A stretch of 21,000 nt of DNA from Betaproteobacteria bacterium (lineage in GTDB: Bacteria; Pseudomonadota; Gammaproteobacteria; Burkholderiales; Rhodocyclaceae): positions 1-21,000 of the forward strand of contig JAEHDO010000546.1 in assembly GCA_016880375.1 (NCBI GenBank), in the 5' to 3' direction. Both the position numbers and the translations under genes were made by a program. The first letter of the stretch is position 1. Every line of letters starts with the position of its first letter. Of this stretch, positions 10,009 to 20,015 are shown piece after piece. Under the pieces are notes generated by a model, which did no database searches, had not been told where the DNA came from, and worked only from the letters and a program-made list of their open reading frames with translations.

Positions 10009-11337
10009 ATGAAGCCCACGCTGGTCATTGTCGGACGGCCCAACGTCGGCAAATCCACGCTGTTCAACCGCCTGACCAAGTCGCGCGACGCCTTGGTGGC
10101 TGACATGCCCGGCCTGACGCGGGATCGCCACTATGCTCATGGCCGTCTCGGCTCACGCCCCTATCTGGTGGTGGATACCGGCGGCTTCGAGCCGACTGCC
10201 AAGGAGGGCATCCTTGCCGAGATGGCGCATCAGGCCGAGGCGGCGATTGCCGAGGCCGACATGCTGCTGTTTATTGTTGACGGGCGCGCTGGCCTGACAC
10301 CCCAGGACAAGGGCATCGCCGAGAGACTGCGCCGCACCGGGCGTCCGTTGCTGCTGGTGGTGAACAAGGCGGAGGGAATGGATCGCGCCATGATCGGTGC
10401 CGAGTTCCACGAACTGGCCAGCGGCGAGCCGCTGGTCATCTCAGCCGCCCACGGTGAAGGCGTAAGAGAACTGGTCGAGGAAGCACTGGCGCCGTTTCCT
10501 GAGGCCAAGGAGCCGGCGGAAGAGGACGCGGGGCCGCGCATCGCCGTGGTGGGCCGTCCCAATGTCGGCAAATCCACGCTCATCAACGCGCTGATCGGAG
10601 AGGAGCGCGTCATCGCCTTCGACCAGCCCGGCACCACCCGCGATGCCATTGCCGTGCCATTCCAGCGCAAGGGCAAGGACTACACGCTGATCGATACTGC
10701 CGGCCTGCGCCGCAAGGGCAAGGTCTTCGAAGCCATCGAGAAATTCTCCGTTATCAAGACATTGCAATCGATTGAGGAGGCCAATGTCGTGGTACTGGTG
10801 CTCGATGCCAGCCAGGACATCTCCGATCAGGATGCGCATATCGCTGGTTTTTGCGTTGAAGCCGGCCGCGCCATGGTGATTGCGGTAAACAAGTGGGATT
10901 GCGCCGACGATTACCGGCGCGATCGCATCAAGATGGACATGATGCGCAAGCTCGGCTTCCTTGGCTTTGCCAAGGCGCATTTCATCTGCGCCCTGAAGGG
11001 CGAGGGGATCAATCCGCTGATGACCTCGGTGGATGCGGCTTACGCGGCCTCGATGGTGAAGATGCCCACTCCAAAGCTGTCGCGCCTGCTGCAGTCCGCC
11101 ATCGAGAAGCAGACGCCCCCGCGGCACGGCATATTCCGGCCGAAGCTGCGTTACGCCCACCAGGGCGGCAACAATCCCCCGGTCATTGTCATTCATGGCA
11201 ATGCGCTCGATCATGTTCCGGATTCCTACCGTCGTTATCTCGAGCGGACCTTCATGGAGGCCTTCAAGCTGAAAGGCACGCCGCTCCGGGTCGAGTTCCG
11301 TACGACCCGGAACCCCTACGCAAATAAAGAACGCTGA
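10009..11337 (+). CDS. der: Ribosome biogenesis GTPase Der (EngA)
   Basis: A 442-residue protein with two tandem GTPase domains and a C-terminal KH-like domain, needed for 50S subunit maturation. The P-loop 'GRPNVGKS' appears twice, at residues 9-16 and 182-189. The G3 motifs are 'DTGG' (56-59) and 'DTAG' (229-232). The G4 motifs are 'NKAE' (119-122) and 'NKWD' (294-297). The KH-like domain begins at about 350. The Glu in the first G4 in place of Asp is often seen in Der. No strong ribosome binding site precedes the ATG. It closes the block that starts at ndk, and 89 bases separate it from hfq. Confidence 0.98.
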   Translation: MKPTLVIVGRPNVGKSTLFNRLTKSRDALVADMPGLTRDRHYAHGRLGSRPYLVVDTGGFEPTAKEGILAEMAHQAEAAIAEADMLLFIVDGRAGLTPQDKGIAERLRRTGRPLLLVVNKAEGMDRAMIGAEFHELASGEPLVISAAHGEGVRELVEEALAPFPEAKEPAEEDAGPRIAVVGRPNVGKSTLINALIGEERVIAFDQPGTTRDAIAVPFQRKGKDYTLIDTAGLRRKGKVFEAIEKFSVIKTLQSIEEANVVVLVLDASQDISDQDAHIAGFCVEAGRAMVIAVNKWDCADDYRRDRIKMDMMRKLGFLGFAKAHFICALKGEGINPLMTSVDAAYAASMVKMPTPKLSRLLQSAIEKQTPPRHGIFRPKLRYAHQGGNNPPVIVIHGNALDHVPDSYRRYLERTFMEAFKLKGTPLRVEFRTTRNPYANKER

Positions 11338-11382
11338 TGCGCATCCGGTCATCGCCCTGTGGCGGAGGCTAAAGAAATCCGG

Positions 11383-11411
11383 TAAAGTGCCGTTTCAAAA
11401 AACAATTTTTT
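11383..11411 (+). promoter_or_regulatory. Possible hfq promoter -10 and A6-CAA-T6 leader
   Basis: TAAAGT at 11383-11388 resembles a -10 hexamer, but the matching -35 position is poor. If transcription begins near 11395, the short hfq leader would open with an A6 run (11397-11402), CAA, and a T6 run (11406-11411), just before the weak GTGGGG site of hfq. Hfq binds A-rich RNA on its distal face and U-rich RNA on its proximal face, so this could be an autoregulatory site. That is inference. Confidence 0.3.
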
Positions 11412-11426
11412 ACGTGGGGCCACACC

Positions 11427-11663
11427 ATGAGCAATAAAGGGCAACTTTTACAAGACCCGTTCCTCAACACGCTGCGCAGGGAACACATTCCTGTGTCCAT
11501 CTACCTGGTGAACGGCATCAAGCTGCAGGGTCAGGTCGAATCCTTTGACCAGTATGTCGTCCTGCTGAAGAACACCGTGACGCAGATGGTATATAAGCAC
11601 GCTATTTCAACCGTCGTCCCCGCACGTCCGGTCAATATCCCGCACGAGCATAGCGAGGGTTGA
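11427..11663 (+). CDS. hfq: RNA chaperone Hfq
   Basis: A 78-residue Sm-like protein that forms a hexameric ring and pairs small RNAs with mRNAs. The Sm1 part contains 'QDPFLNTLR' and '[19 protein letters not shown]'. The Sm2 motif 'VYKHA' has Tyr56, Lys57 and His58. The C-terminal tail is short, as in other betaproteobacteria. The ribosome binding site is weak (GTGGGG), which fits a regulated start. It sits between der and hflX. Its stop TGA overlaps an ATG (TGATG) that opens a 13-codon ORF leading to hflX. Confidence 0.98.
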   Translation: MSNKGQLLQDPFLNTLRREHIPVSIYLVNGIKLQGQVESFDQYVVLLKNTVTQMVYKHAISTVVPARPVNIPHEHSEG

Positions 11664-11704
11664 TGGCCGTATTCTCCGGCTGGCAACCTGCCAGCCGTTC
11701 CTGA
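11663..11704 (+). other. Candidate 13-codon ORF linking hfq and hflX
   Basis: The ATG at 11663 overlaps the hfq stop (TGATG), and its TGA at 11702-11704 overlaps the hflX ATG (again TGATG). The predicted peptide is [18 protein letters not shown] at 11655-11659 lies 3 bases before the ATG. hflX itself has no visible ribosome binding site. The arrangement could pass ribosomes from hfq to hflX by two stop/start reinitiations. It could also be chance, since short ORFs are common. Confidence 0.3.
11677..11697 (+). promoter_or_regulatory. 8-bp hairpin just upstream of the hflX start
   Basis: CGGCTGGC (11677-11684) and GCCAGCCG (11690-11697) form a perfect 8-bp stem with loop AACCT. It ends 6 bases before the hflX ATG and occupies the place where a ribosome binding site would be. 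There is no T run after it, so it is not an intrinsic terminator. It could hold the hflX start closed until ribosomes translating from hfq unfold it. Confidence 0.45.
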
Positions 11705-12831
11705 TGTTCGAACGGACTGGCGGCGGCGAGAAGGCTGTGCTCGTCCAACTGGATTTCGGCCAGGGGGATATAGTCGAGCGCCTGGAGGAGTTGAATCTGC
11801 TGGCGGCTTCAGCCGGTGCTACCACTGTCGCTGTTGTCCAGGGTCGCCGCGAACGACCTGACTCGGCGCTCTTTGCAGGGAAAGGCAAGGTTGCCGAGGT
11901 TGCCGAAGCGATCCGCGATGCGCAAGCCGATATCGCCATTTTCAACCACGAGCTGTCTGCGGCCCAGCAGCGCAATCTGGAAAAGGAATTCGGCGGTTGC
12001 CGCGTCGTCGACCGCGCCAGCCTGATCCTTGACATTTTTGCACAACGAGCCAAGAGCCACGAAGGCAAGCTTCAGGTGGAACTGGCGCAACTGCAACACT
12101 TGGCCACCCGTCTGGTGCGCGGCTGGACCCACCTCGAGCGGCAGAAGGGTGGTATCGGCCTGCGCGGGCCGGGCGAGACGCAGTTGGAAACTGACCGGCG
12201 CCTGCTTGGCAAGCGGGTCAAGGTACTGAAGGAGCGCCTCAAGCAGTTGGAGCGCCAGCGCGCCGTCCGGCGCCGTGCGCGGATGCGACGGGAGATGCTG
12301 GCGGTTTCGCTGGTCGGTTATACCAATGCCGGCAAGTCGACGCTGTTCAATGCCCTTACCAAGGCTGGGGCCTATGCCGCCGACCAGTTGTTCGCCACTT
12401 TGGATACCACCTCGCGGCGGCTTTATCTTGAGGGATCGGGGCAGGTTGTCCTCTCCGACACGGTGGGCTTCATTCGAGACCTGCCGCATTCCCTCGTGGC
12501 GGCCTTCCACGCCACTCTGGAGGAGACGGCATCGGCCGACCTGCTTCTACATGTGGTCGATTCGGCCAGTGGCGACCGTGATGCGCAGATAGAGGCGGTG
12601 AATGGCGTGCTCGAGGAAATCGGGGCCGCTCGAGTGCCGCAAATCCTGGTGTGGAACAAGATCGACGCCACCGGTGTCGAACCGGCGGTCGAGCGCGATG
12701 CCTATGGTAAGATCACACGCGTCCGAGTCAGTGCCAAAACCGGTGCTGGCCTGGGGCTGTTGCGCCAGGCGCTGGCCGAAATGGCGCAGATACATGCCGT
12801 ACCTGCATCACCTGTAGTCAATGCCGCCTAA
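11704..12831 (+). CDS. hflX: Ribosome-splitting GTPase HflX
   Basis: A 375-residue GTPase that binds and splits stalled 70S ribosomes, notably after heat stress. The N-terminal HflX domain contains 'GKGKVAEV' and the linker helix region with 'GGIGLRGPGETQLETDRR' (149-166). The G domain has P-loop 'GYTNAGKS' (205-212), 'DTVG' (252-255), 'NKID' (318-321) and 'SAK' (343-345). Length is usual for the shorter betaproteobacterial form. The ATG lacks a ribosome binding site and is preceded by a hairpin, so translation may depend on coupling to hfq. The hfq-hflX-hflK-hflC order is conserved across many proteobacteria. Confidence 0.97.
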   Translation: MFERTGGGEKAVLVQLDFGQGDIVERLEELNLLAASAGATTVAVVQGRRERPDSALFAGKGKVAEVAEAIRDAQADIAIFNHELSAAQQRNLEKEFGGCRVVDRASLILDIFAQRAKSHEGKLQVELAQLQHLATRLVRGWTHLERQKGGIGLRGPGETQLETDRRLLGKRVKVLKERLKQLERQRAVRRRARMRREMLAVSLVGYTNAGKSTLFNALTKAGAYAADQLFATLDTTSRRLYLEGSGQVVLSDTVGFIRDLPHSLVAAFHATLEETASADLLLHVVDSASGDRDAQIEAVNGVLEEIGAARVPQILVWNKIDATGVEPAVERDAYGKITRVRVSAKTGAGLGLLRQALAEMAQIHAVPASPVVNAA

Positions 12832-12875
12832 CCAATAATGCTCATCACCACGATCCGATGATTACTGGCATTCTG

Positions 12876-14093
12876 ATGTCGTTAAATGATCCCCAGTGGG
12901 GCAACCGGCCGAACCAGGGCCCACCCGACCTTGAGGAACTCTGGCGCGACTTCAACCGTCGTTTATCCGGCCTGTTCGGCAAGAAGGGCGGGGGAGGCAA
13001 TGGAGGGGATGGCAATCCGCGCCCGCCGATTAACCTCAAGGTCTTCGGCGGGGGGGTCGGTGCCCTTATTGTGCTGGTGCTGCTGGTTTGGCTGGCGAGC
13101 GGCTTTTACATCGTTGACGCGTCACAGCGCGGCGTGGTGCTGACCTTTGGCAAATATTCACAGACTACCGAGCCGGGCCTGCGCTGGCGCCTGCCCTATC
13201 CCCTCCAGGCGCACGAAATCGTCCGCTTGTCCGATGTGCGCGTAGTCGAGGTGGGTTATCGCGGTTCTGACAAGAACCGGGTGCTCAAGGAAGCGTTGAT
13301 GCTGACGGATGACGAAAACATCATCAACATCCAGTTTGCCGTGCAGTGGTTCCTGAAGGATCCGCAGGAGTACCTGTTCAACAACCGCAATCCGGACGAA
13401 AGCGTGCTGCAGGCTGCCGAGACGGCTATGCGCGAGGTGGTGGGCAAGAGCAAGATGGACTTTGCGCTCTATGAAGGCCGGGAGCAGGTTGCTGCACAGG
13501 CTGCGAAGATCATGCAGGAAATTCTCGACCGCTACGGCACGGGCATTATTGTCTCCAAGCTGACGCTGCAGAACGTTCAGCCGCCCGAGCAGGTGCAGGC
13601 GGCCTTCGATGACGCCGTCAAAGCCGGCCAGGATCGTGACCGGCAGGTCAATGAGGGACAGGCCTATGCTAATGATGTCATCCCGAGGGCGCGTGGCACT
13701 GCCTCGCGGTTGATCGAGGAGGCCAATGGCTACAAGGGGCGCGTCATCGCCAACGCCGAGGGCGAGGCGAGTCGCTTCAGGCAGATTCTCACCGAATACA
13801 GCAAGGCGCCGGAAGTGACGCGGCAGCGGATGTACATCGAAACCGTGCAGCAGATGCTTGTGAATTCCAGCAAGATCATGCTCGACGCCAAAGGCTCCGG
13901 CAATCTGCTCTATTTGCCGCTCGACAAACTGATGCAGGCTGCTGCCGTGGCACCAGCTGCTTCGGCCACCAGCGAATCGGCAGTATTGCCTTTGCGGTCA
14001 GCGCCGAACCTTTCTGCCGAGGTGCCGCCGCAGCTCGATGCGGCGACGCGATCCCGCGAAGCGCTGCGCTCGCGCGAAAGGGGGGAAAGATAA
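12876..14093 (+). CDS. hflK: Membrane protease regulator HflK
   Basis: A 405-residue band-7/SPFH protein. With HflC it forms a large cage-like complex around the FtsH protease in the inner membrane. A cytoplasmic N-terminus with a Gly-rich stretch ('GKKGGGGNGGDG', 36-47) precedes one membrane segment at about 59-80. The SPFH domain and a long coiled region follow in the periplasm. The frame is open from an ATG at 12858, but the Met at 12876 gives the family N-terminus 'MSLNDPQWG'. Neither start has a good ribosome binding site. A Pro/Ala/Ser-rich tail ends the protein. Its TAA overlaps the hflC ATG by one base (TAATG). Confidence 0.95.
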   Translation: MSLNDPQWGNRPNQGPPDLEELWRDFNRRLSGLFGKKGGGGNGGDGNPRPPINLKVFGGGVGALIVLVLLVWLASGFYIVDASQRGVVLTFGKYSQTTEPGLRWRLPYPLQAHEIVRLSDVRVVEVGYRGSDKNRVLKEALMLTDDENIINIQFAVQWFLKDPQEYLFNNRNPDESVLQAAETAMREVVGKSKMDFALYEGREQVAAQAAKIMQEILDRYGTGIIVSKLTLQNVQPPEQVQAAFDDAVKAGQDRDRQVNEGQAYANDVIPRARGTASRLIEEANGYKGRVIANAEGEASRFRQILTEYSKAPEVTRQRMYIETVQQMLVNSSKIMLDAKGSGNLLYLPLDKLMQAAAVAPAASATSESAVLPLRSAPNLSAEVPPQLDAATRSREALRSRERGER

Positions 14094-14968
14094 TGCGTCA
14101 CAGCCTGTCTTTCGTTGCGGCCGCCATTTTCGGCCTCCTGGTGGTCGTGGCCATGTCCATTTTCACGGTCGACCAGCGCAAGTTCGCAATCGTCCTGCAA
14201 CTAGGCGAAATCAAGGAGGTGATTGCTGAGCCGGGACTGAATTTCAAGTGGCCGCTGATCCAGAACGTGCGTTATTTCGAAAAACGCATTCTCACCTATG
14301 ACTCGGCGGAGCCGGAACGCTTCATTACCTCTGAAAAGAAGCCGGTGCTGGTCGACGCCTTCGTCAAATGGCGCATCATCGATGCAAAGCAGTATTACAT
14401 TTCGGTGCAGGGAGACGAGACCCGCGCACATATCCGCCTGTCGCAGACCGTGAATGCCGGGTTGCGCGAGGAATTCGGAAGACGCACGGTGCACGAGGTC
14501 GTTTCCGGAGAGCGCGAGAAGATCATGGATGAAGTGCGCATCAAGGCTGATGCCGATGCGCGTGCCATTGGCGTTCAGATAGTCGATGTGCGTCTAAAGC
14601 GCGTCGACCTGGTGCAAGAGGTGTCGGAATCGGTCTATCGGCGCATGGAAACGGAGCGAAAGCGCGTTGCCAATGAATTGCGCTCGAAGGGTGCCGCCGA
14701 TGCCGAGAAGATCCGCGCCGATGCGGATCGCCAGCGGGAAATCATCATTGCCGAGGCCTATCGTGACGCCCAGCGCATCAAGGGCGAGGGTGATGCCAGG
14801 GCGACGGCGCTGTATGCGCAGGCTTTCGGCCAGAACCCGGAGTTCTATGCCTTTTACCGCAGCCTTGAAGCCTATCGCGCCAGCTTCCGTAACAAGGGCG
14901 ATATGCTGGTGATCGATCCGAATTCCGAGTTTTTCAAGTACCTGAAGAGCTCCGGCAAAGGGAAGTGA
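14093..14968 (+). CDS. hflC: Membrane protease regulator HflC
   Basis: A 291-residue partner of HflK. One N-terminal membrane segment (about residues 5-24) is followed by the SPFH domain ('FTVDQRKFAIVLQLGEIK') and a coiled region rich in Ala, Asp and Arg ('KGAADAEKIRADADRQ'). It then has the conserved 'FYRSLEAYRASF' segment near the C-terminus. It modulates FtsH-dependent proteolysis at the inner membrane. The start overlaps the hflK stop by one base and has a purine-rich GGGGGAAAG site. Its stop TGA overlaps the next ATG (TGATG), which argues for tight translational coupling of hflK, hflC and the DUF2065 gene. Confidence 0.97.
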   Translation: MRHSLSFVAAAIFGLLVVVAMSIFTVDQRKFAIVLQLGEIKEVIAEPGLNFKWPLIQNVRYFEKRILTYDSAEPERFITSEKKPVLVDAFVKWRIIDAKQYYISVQGDETRAHIRLSQTVNAGLREEFGRRTVHEVVSGEREKIMDEVRIKADADARAIGVQIVDVRLKRVDLVQEVSESVYRRMETERKRVANELRSKGAADAEKIRADADRQREIIIAEAYRDAQRIKGEGDARATALYAQAFGQNPEFYAFYRSLEAYRASFRNKGDMLVIDPNSEFFKYLKSSGKGK

Positions 14969-15153
14969 TGTGGCCCACCTTGCTGACGGCATTTGCGCTC
15001 ATGCTGTTGATCGAGGGTTTGTTGCCCTTTATCGCGCCCAAGGCCTGGCGCGAAACCTTCCGGCGCATCATTGAGCTGGGCGACGGGCAGATCCGCTTCC
15101 TCGGCCTTTCGTCGATCGTCGTCGGCATGATTCTCCTGTTCATCCTGAGGTAA
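14968..15153 (+). CDS. DUF2065 (YjeT-like) small membrane protein
   Basis: A 61-residue protein with two hydrophobic segments (about residues 3-22 and 44-60) joined by a charged loop ('[19 protein letters not shown]'). This is the DUF2065 pattern, and the position directly after hflC matches yjeT of E. coli. Function is unknown; a link to the HflK/HflC complex is suggested only by the conserved position. ATG at 14968 was preferred over GTG at 14965 because it forms a TGATG junction with the hflC stop and is well spaced from the AAGGGAAG site. Confidence 0.88.
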   Translation: MWPTLLTAFALMLLIEGLLPFIAPKAWRETFRRIIELGDGQIRFLGLSSIVVGMILLFILR

Positions 15154-15155
15154 TC

Positions 15156-16316
15156 ATGCGCCGCTGGCTGCTGCCCGAATCCATCGAGGACATTCTGCCG
15201 CTGGAAGCGCGCCGCATCGAGCGGCTGCGTCGGGCCCTCCTTGACGAATTCGTACTGCACGGCTACGAACTGGTCATGCCACCGCTGCTCGAGTATGTCG
15301 AATCCCTGCTCACCGGCAGCGGGCACGACATGGATTTGCGCACCTTCAAGCTGGTCGACCAATTGTCCGGTCGCACCATGGGCATTCGTGCCGACATCAC
15401 CCCGCAAGTCGCTCGCATCGACGCCCACCTGCTCAACAGAAAGGGCGTGGCACGCCTGTGCTACTGCGGCAGCGTGTTACACACCCTGCCGTCCGGCTTA
15501 ACGGCCACACGCGAGCCGCTGCAGGTCGGCGCAGAAATCTACGGTCACGTCGGCATCGACGCCGACGTCGAAGTGGTTCGCCTGCTGGCGCAGGCGCTGG
15601 AGATCGCGGGCGTGAAAACTTCGCGCATCGACCTCGGCCATGTCGGCGTGTTCCGTGCTTTGTCGGCACGCGGTGGCCTGGAAGCAGAACTCGAGCAGGA
15701 ACTGTTTGCCGTCCTGCAGGCCAAGGACATGCCCGACCTGAGGGAACTGGTGATGAACGTCGCCGAGCCGGTGCGCTCGGCCTTGCTGTCATTGCCAGAA
15801 TGCTATGGCGGCATGGAAGTGCTGCAGCGGTCACTCAAGCTGTTGCCGGGAGATGCGGAGATTGTCCAGGCGATGCATGATCTTGAGAAACTCGCGACCG
15901 AATTGGTCGATCTGCCGGTGAGTTTCGATCTGGCCGACCTGCGCGGCTATCACTATCACAGCGGTGTGGCGTTTGCCGCCTATTGCGCCGGCCACCCTGG
16001 TGCCATCGCCTTGGGTGGGCGCTACGACAAGGTCGGGAAGGCATTTGGCCGCGGACGCCCGGCAACCGGCTTCAGCATGGATCTGCGCGAACTGTCACAA
16101 CTCGCCGCGGAGCCAGTCTTGCCGCGTGCGATCCTGGCGCCTGCAGGAGGGGACAGCGATCTGCGCAAAGTCGTTTCTGAACTGCGCGCCGAGGGTAAGG
16201 TTGTCATAGAGGCGTTGCCCGGCCATGAGGGCACCTGGGGCGAGGTCGGTTGCGACCGGCAACTGGTATCGCGCTCGGGCAAATGGATTGTAGAGAAAAT
16301 TCAGGGAGAAGTTTAG
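15156..16316 (+). CDS. hisZ: ATP phosphoribosyltransferase regulatory subunit HisZ
   Basis: A 386-residue catalytically different paralogue of histidyl-tRNA synthetase. It binds the short form of HisG and is needed for its activity and histidine feedback in the first step of histidine synthesis. It keeps the class II fold ('[25 protein letters not shown]' region at 64-88, '[12 protein letters not shown]' later) but lacks the full anticodon-binding domain and the ordinary motif 2 of HisS. This separates it from hisS at 6886-8190. The ribosome binding site is GAGG, 5 bases before the ATG, which lies 2 bases after the DUF2065 stop. hisG is not in the window. The hisZ-purA pair is common in betaproteobacteria. 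Confidence 0.95.
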   Translation: MRRWLLPESIEDILPLEARRIERLRRALLDEFVLHGYELVMPPLLEYVESLLTGSGHDMDLRTFKLVDQLSGRTMGIRADITPQVARIDAHLLNRKGVARLCYCGSVLHTLPSGLTATREPLQVGAEIYGHVGIDADVEVVRLLAQALEIAGVKTSRIDLGHVGVFRALSARGGLEAELEQELFAVLQAKDMPDLRELVMNVAEPVRSALLSLPECYGGMEVLQRSLKLLPGDAEIVQAMHDLEKLATELVDLPVSFDLADLRGYHYHSGVAFAAYCAGHPGAIALGGRYDKVGKAFGRGRPATGFSMDLRELSQLAAEPVLPRAILAPAGGDSDLRKVVSELRAEGKVVIEALPGHEGTWGEVGCDRQLVSRSGKWIVEKIQGEV

Positions 16317-17630
<1,314 letters not shown>

Positions 17631-17640
17631 CAGCGGGCGT

Positions 17641-17669
17641 AAAAAAGCCGGTCAGCGACCGGCTTTTTC
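17641..17669. terminator. Bidirectional intrinsic terminator of purA and tRNA-Leu
   Basis: A 12-bp perfect stem, AAAAAGCCGGTC (17642-17653) with GACCGGCTTTTT (17657-17668), has a 3-base AGC loop. A T run follows the stem in both directions. It lies 11 bases after the purA stop on the + strand and about 10 bases after the tRNA 3' end on the minus strand, so it can serve both convergent transcripts. Confidence 0.93.
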
Positions 17670-17678
17670 CTTTGTACC

Positions 17679-17765
17679 TGGTGCCCAGAAGAGGACTCGA
17701 ACCTCCACAGTGTTGCCACCGCTAGGACCTGAACCTAGTGCGTCTACCAATTCCGCCATCTGGGC
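17679..17765 (-). tRNA. tRNA-Leu, anticodon CAG
   Basis: An 87-base minus-strand tRNA gene. The acceptor arms GCCCAGA and TCTGGGC pair fully, the discriminator is A, and the CCA end is encoded. The D arm contains 'GGTAGACGC'. The anticodon stem CTAGG/CCTAG encloses the loop TTCAGGT with anticodon CAG, reading CUG leucine codons. A long variable arm (CGGTGGCAACACTGTG region) makes it a class II tRNA as expected for Leu. The T arm contains 'GGTTCGAGTCC'. It lies opposite in direction to purA and rnr. Confidence 0.97.
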
Positions 17766-17777
17766 AAAGAGGGCGCA

Positions 17778-17805
17778 ATTTTAAAGGAAACATCGATTTT
17801 GTCAA
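17778..17805 (-). promoter_or_regulatory. Sigma-70 promoter of tRNA-Leu
   Basis: On the minus strand there is a perfect -35 TTGACA (complement of 17800-17805) and a -10 TAAAAT (complement of 17778-17783), 16 bases apart. They lie 12 bases before the tRNA 5' end. The stretch after the -10 is GC-rich (GCGCCC), as in stringently controlled stable-RNA promoters. The -35 falls within the first codons of rnr. Confidence 0.82.
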
Positions 17806-20015
17806 ACAAGCCAAGCAAGACGCGCAAGCGCGATCCGCACTATGAACGCGAGGCCGGGAAATACGAAAACCCGCTACCCAGCCGGGAGTACGTGCTTGCC
17901 AAGATGGCCGAGCGCGGCGTGCCGCTGTCTTTCGTTGAACTGGCCGTGCTGCTGGAGGTGCGGCCGGACGAACACGATGCCTTCTCGCGGCGCCTCGGCG
18001 CAATGGGACGCGACGGCCAGATCATGCAGAACCGCCGCGGCGACTATCTGATTCCGGACAAGGCCGATCTCATCCGCGGTCGCGTCGAGGGACATCCCGA
18101 TGGCTATGGTTTCCTGGTGCGCGACGAGGAAGGCCCCGATCTGTTTCTCGGCCCGAAGGAAATGGACAAGGCCTTGCACGGCGACCGCGTTATGGCGCGC
18201 ATCGTCGGCATGGATCGCCGTGGCAGGCCCGAAGGCAAGATCGTCGAGGTACTGGAGCGTGCGAACCACCGGCTCGTCGGCCGCGTGCACAATGAGCACG
18301 GTGTGCTGTTCGTGGTGGCCGAGAACCGGCGCATCAGCCAGGACATCCTGCTCGCTCCCGGCGCAAAGACCAAGGTAGTGGCGGGGCAGGTGGTGGTGGT
18401 CGAGATCATCGAGCAGCCGTCGAAACACTCCCAGCCGATCGGCAAGGTGGCCGAGGTGCTTGGCAACTATGCCGACCCTGGCATGGAAATCGAGATCGCG
18501 CTGAGGAAACACGAACTGCCCTTCGAGTTCCTGAAGGAGGCGCTGGCCGAGGCCAGGAAGCTGCCGGACGCGGTTCGCAAGAGCGACTGGAAGTGGGAGG
18601 GCGGTACCCGCGAGGATATCCGCCATCTGCCGCTGGTGACCATCGACGGCGAAACGGCGAAGGATTTCGACGACGCCGTGTATTGCGAACGCCAGGGCAA
18701 GGACGGCAAGGGCGGCTTCCGCCTGGTCGTCGCCATCGCCGACGTCAGCCATTACGTGCAGGCGGCGCGGGCCCTCGACCGCGAAGCCTACGAACGCGGC
18801 AATTCGGTGTACTTCCCGCGTCGCGTCATTCCGATGCTGCCGGAAAAGATTTCCAATGGGCTTTGCTCCCTGAACCCGCAGGTGGAGCGCTTGTGCATGG
18901 TCTGTGACATGGCCATCGCCGCCAACGGCGCCATCAAGCGTTACCGCTTCTACCCGGCGGTGATGTTCTCGCATGCCCGGCTGACCTACAACGAAGTGGC
19001 GGGCGCCCTTTATGACAGCGACGCGGCGGCTGCGGAAAAGCTCAAGCATCTGCTGCCGCAACTGCGCCATCTCGACGAACTCTACCGTGTGCTGGTGAAG
19101 GCGCGCTGGGCGCGCGGCGCCATCGATTTCGAGACACTCGAGACGCAGATGATCTTCGACGAACAGGGCAAGATCGCGCGCATCGTGCCGGTGAGCCGCA
19201 ACGATGCCCACCGCATCATCGAGGAGTGCATGCTGGCCGCCAACGTCTGTGCCTCGGATTTTCTGCACGAGAACGAACATCCTGCGCTCTATCGTATCCA
19301 CGAGGGGCCGACGCCGGAGAAGCTGGAAAAGCTGCGCGAGTTCCTCAAGGAGTTTGGCCTGCAATTGACGGGCGGCGACGAGCCGCATGCCAAGGATTAC
19401 GCCAAGCTGCTGGATAAGGTGAAAGGCCGGCCCGACATGCAGTTGCTGCAGACCGTGATGCTGCGCTCGCTCAAGCAGGCGATGTACAGCCCCGACAATG
19501 TCGGCCACTTCGGTCTTGCCTACGAGTCGTACACCCATTTCACCTCGCCCATCCGGCGCTATCCCGACCTCGTCATCCATCGCGCCATCAAGGCGGTACT
19601 GCTGGGCGAGAAATACCGGCCCGGCAACTGGGAGGAGATCGGCATTCACTGCTCGCAGACCGAGCGGCGCGCCGATGAGGCGACGCGCGATGTCGAGTCC
19701 TGGCTGAAGTGCTACTACATGCAGGACCGCATCGGCGAGGAATTCGACGGCAGCGTTTCGGCGGTGACGTCTTTCGGCATCTTCGTTGCGCTGGACGATG
19801 TTTTCGTCGAGGGGCTGGTGCACATCTCCGACTTGGGAAGCGACTATTTCCATTTCGATGCAGCCAAGCACCAACTTCTCGGCGAACGTTCCGGTCAGCG
19901 TTTCCGCCTGGCCGATCGTGTGCGTGTGCAACTCGTGCGGGTGGATATGGAAAGCAGCAAGATCGATTTCCGCTTGACCGGGGAAGGCGACGGTAAAGGC
20001 CGGCGTCGTGGCTGA
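17799..20015 (+). CDS. rnr: Ribonuclease R
   Basis: A 738-residue 3'-5' exoribonuclease of the RNase II/R family that degrades structured RNA and takes part in RNA quality control. It has an N-terminal winged-helix region (about 25-85), cold-shock-like domains, and the RNB catalytic domain with metal-binding Asp283, Asp289, Asp291 and Asp292 in '[11 protein letters not shown]'. The S1 domain ('[17 protein letters not shown]') lies at about 645-730. The basic tail is short ('GKGRRRG') compared with E. coli RNase R. The start is TTG at 17799. No ATG, GTG or earlier start fits the family N-terminus ('[16 protein letters not shown]'), and AAGGA lies 10 bases upstream. It overlaps rlmB by 8 bases. 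Confidence 0.95.
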   Translation: MSNKPSKTRKRDPHYEREAGKYENPLPSREYVLAKMAERGVPLSFVELAVLLEVRPDEHDAFSRRLGAMGRDGQIMQNRRGDYLIPDKADLIRGRVEGHPDGYGFLVRDEEGPDLFLGPKEMDKALHGDRVMARIVGMDRRGRPEGKIVEVLERANHRLVGRVHNEHGVLFVVAENRRISQDILLAPGAKTKVVAGQVVVVEIIEQPSKHSQPIGKVAEVLGNYADPGMEIEIALRKHELPFEFLKEALAEARKLPDAVRKSDWKWEGGTREDIRHLPLVTIDGETAKDFDDAVYCERQGKDGKGGFRLVVAIADVSHYVQAARALDREAYERGNSVYFPRRVIPMLPEKISNGLCSLNPQVERLCMVCDMAIAANGAIKRYRFYPAVMFSHARLTYNEVAGALYDSDAAAAEKLKHLLPQLRHLDELYRVLVKARWARGAIDFETLETQMIFDEQGKIARIVPVSRNDAHRIIEECMLAANVCASDFLHENEHPALYRIHEGPTPEKLEKLREFLKEFGLQLTGGDEPHAKDYAKLLDKVKGRPDMQLLQTVMLRSLKQAMYSPDNVGHFGLAYESYTHFTSPIRRYPDLVIHRAIKAVLLGEKYRPGNWEEIGIHCSQTERRADEATRDVESWLKCYYMQDRIGEEFDGSVSAVTSFGIFVALDDVFVEGLVHISDLGSDYFHFDAAKHQLLGERSGQRFRLADRVRVQLVRVDMESSKIDFRLTGEGDGKGRRRG

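Noticed and set aside
9055..10140. 361-codon open frame on the minus strand across bamB and der
   Set aside because: It spans two certain genes on the other strand and has no recognisable protein features.
11336..11345. GATGCGCATC palindrome after der as an operator
   Set aside because: It is a single 10-base palindrome that partly overlaps the der stop, with no second copy or flanking symmetry.
11397..11411. A6-CAA-T6 as an intrinsic terminator of der
   Set aside because: The stem would be A-T only, with a 3-base loop and no GC core, so it would not be stable enough. It is kept only as a possible leader element of hfq.
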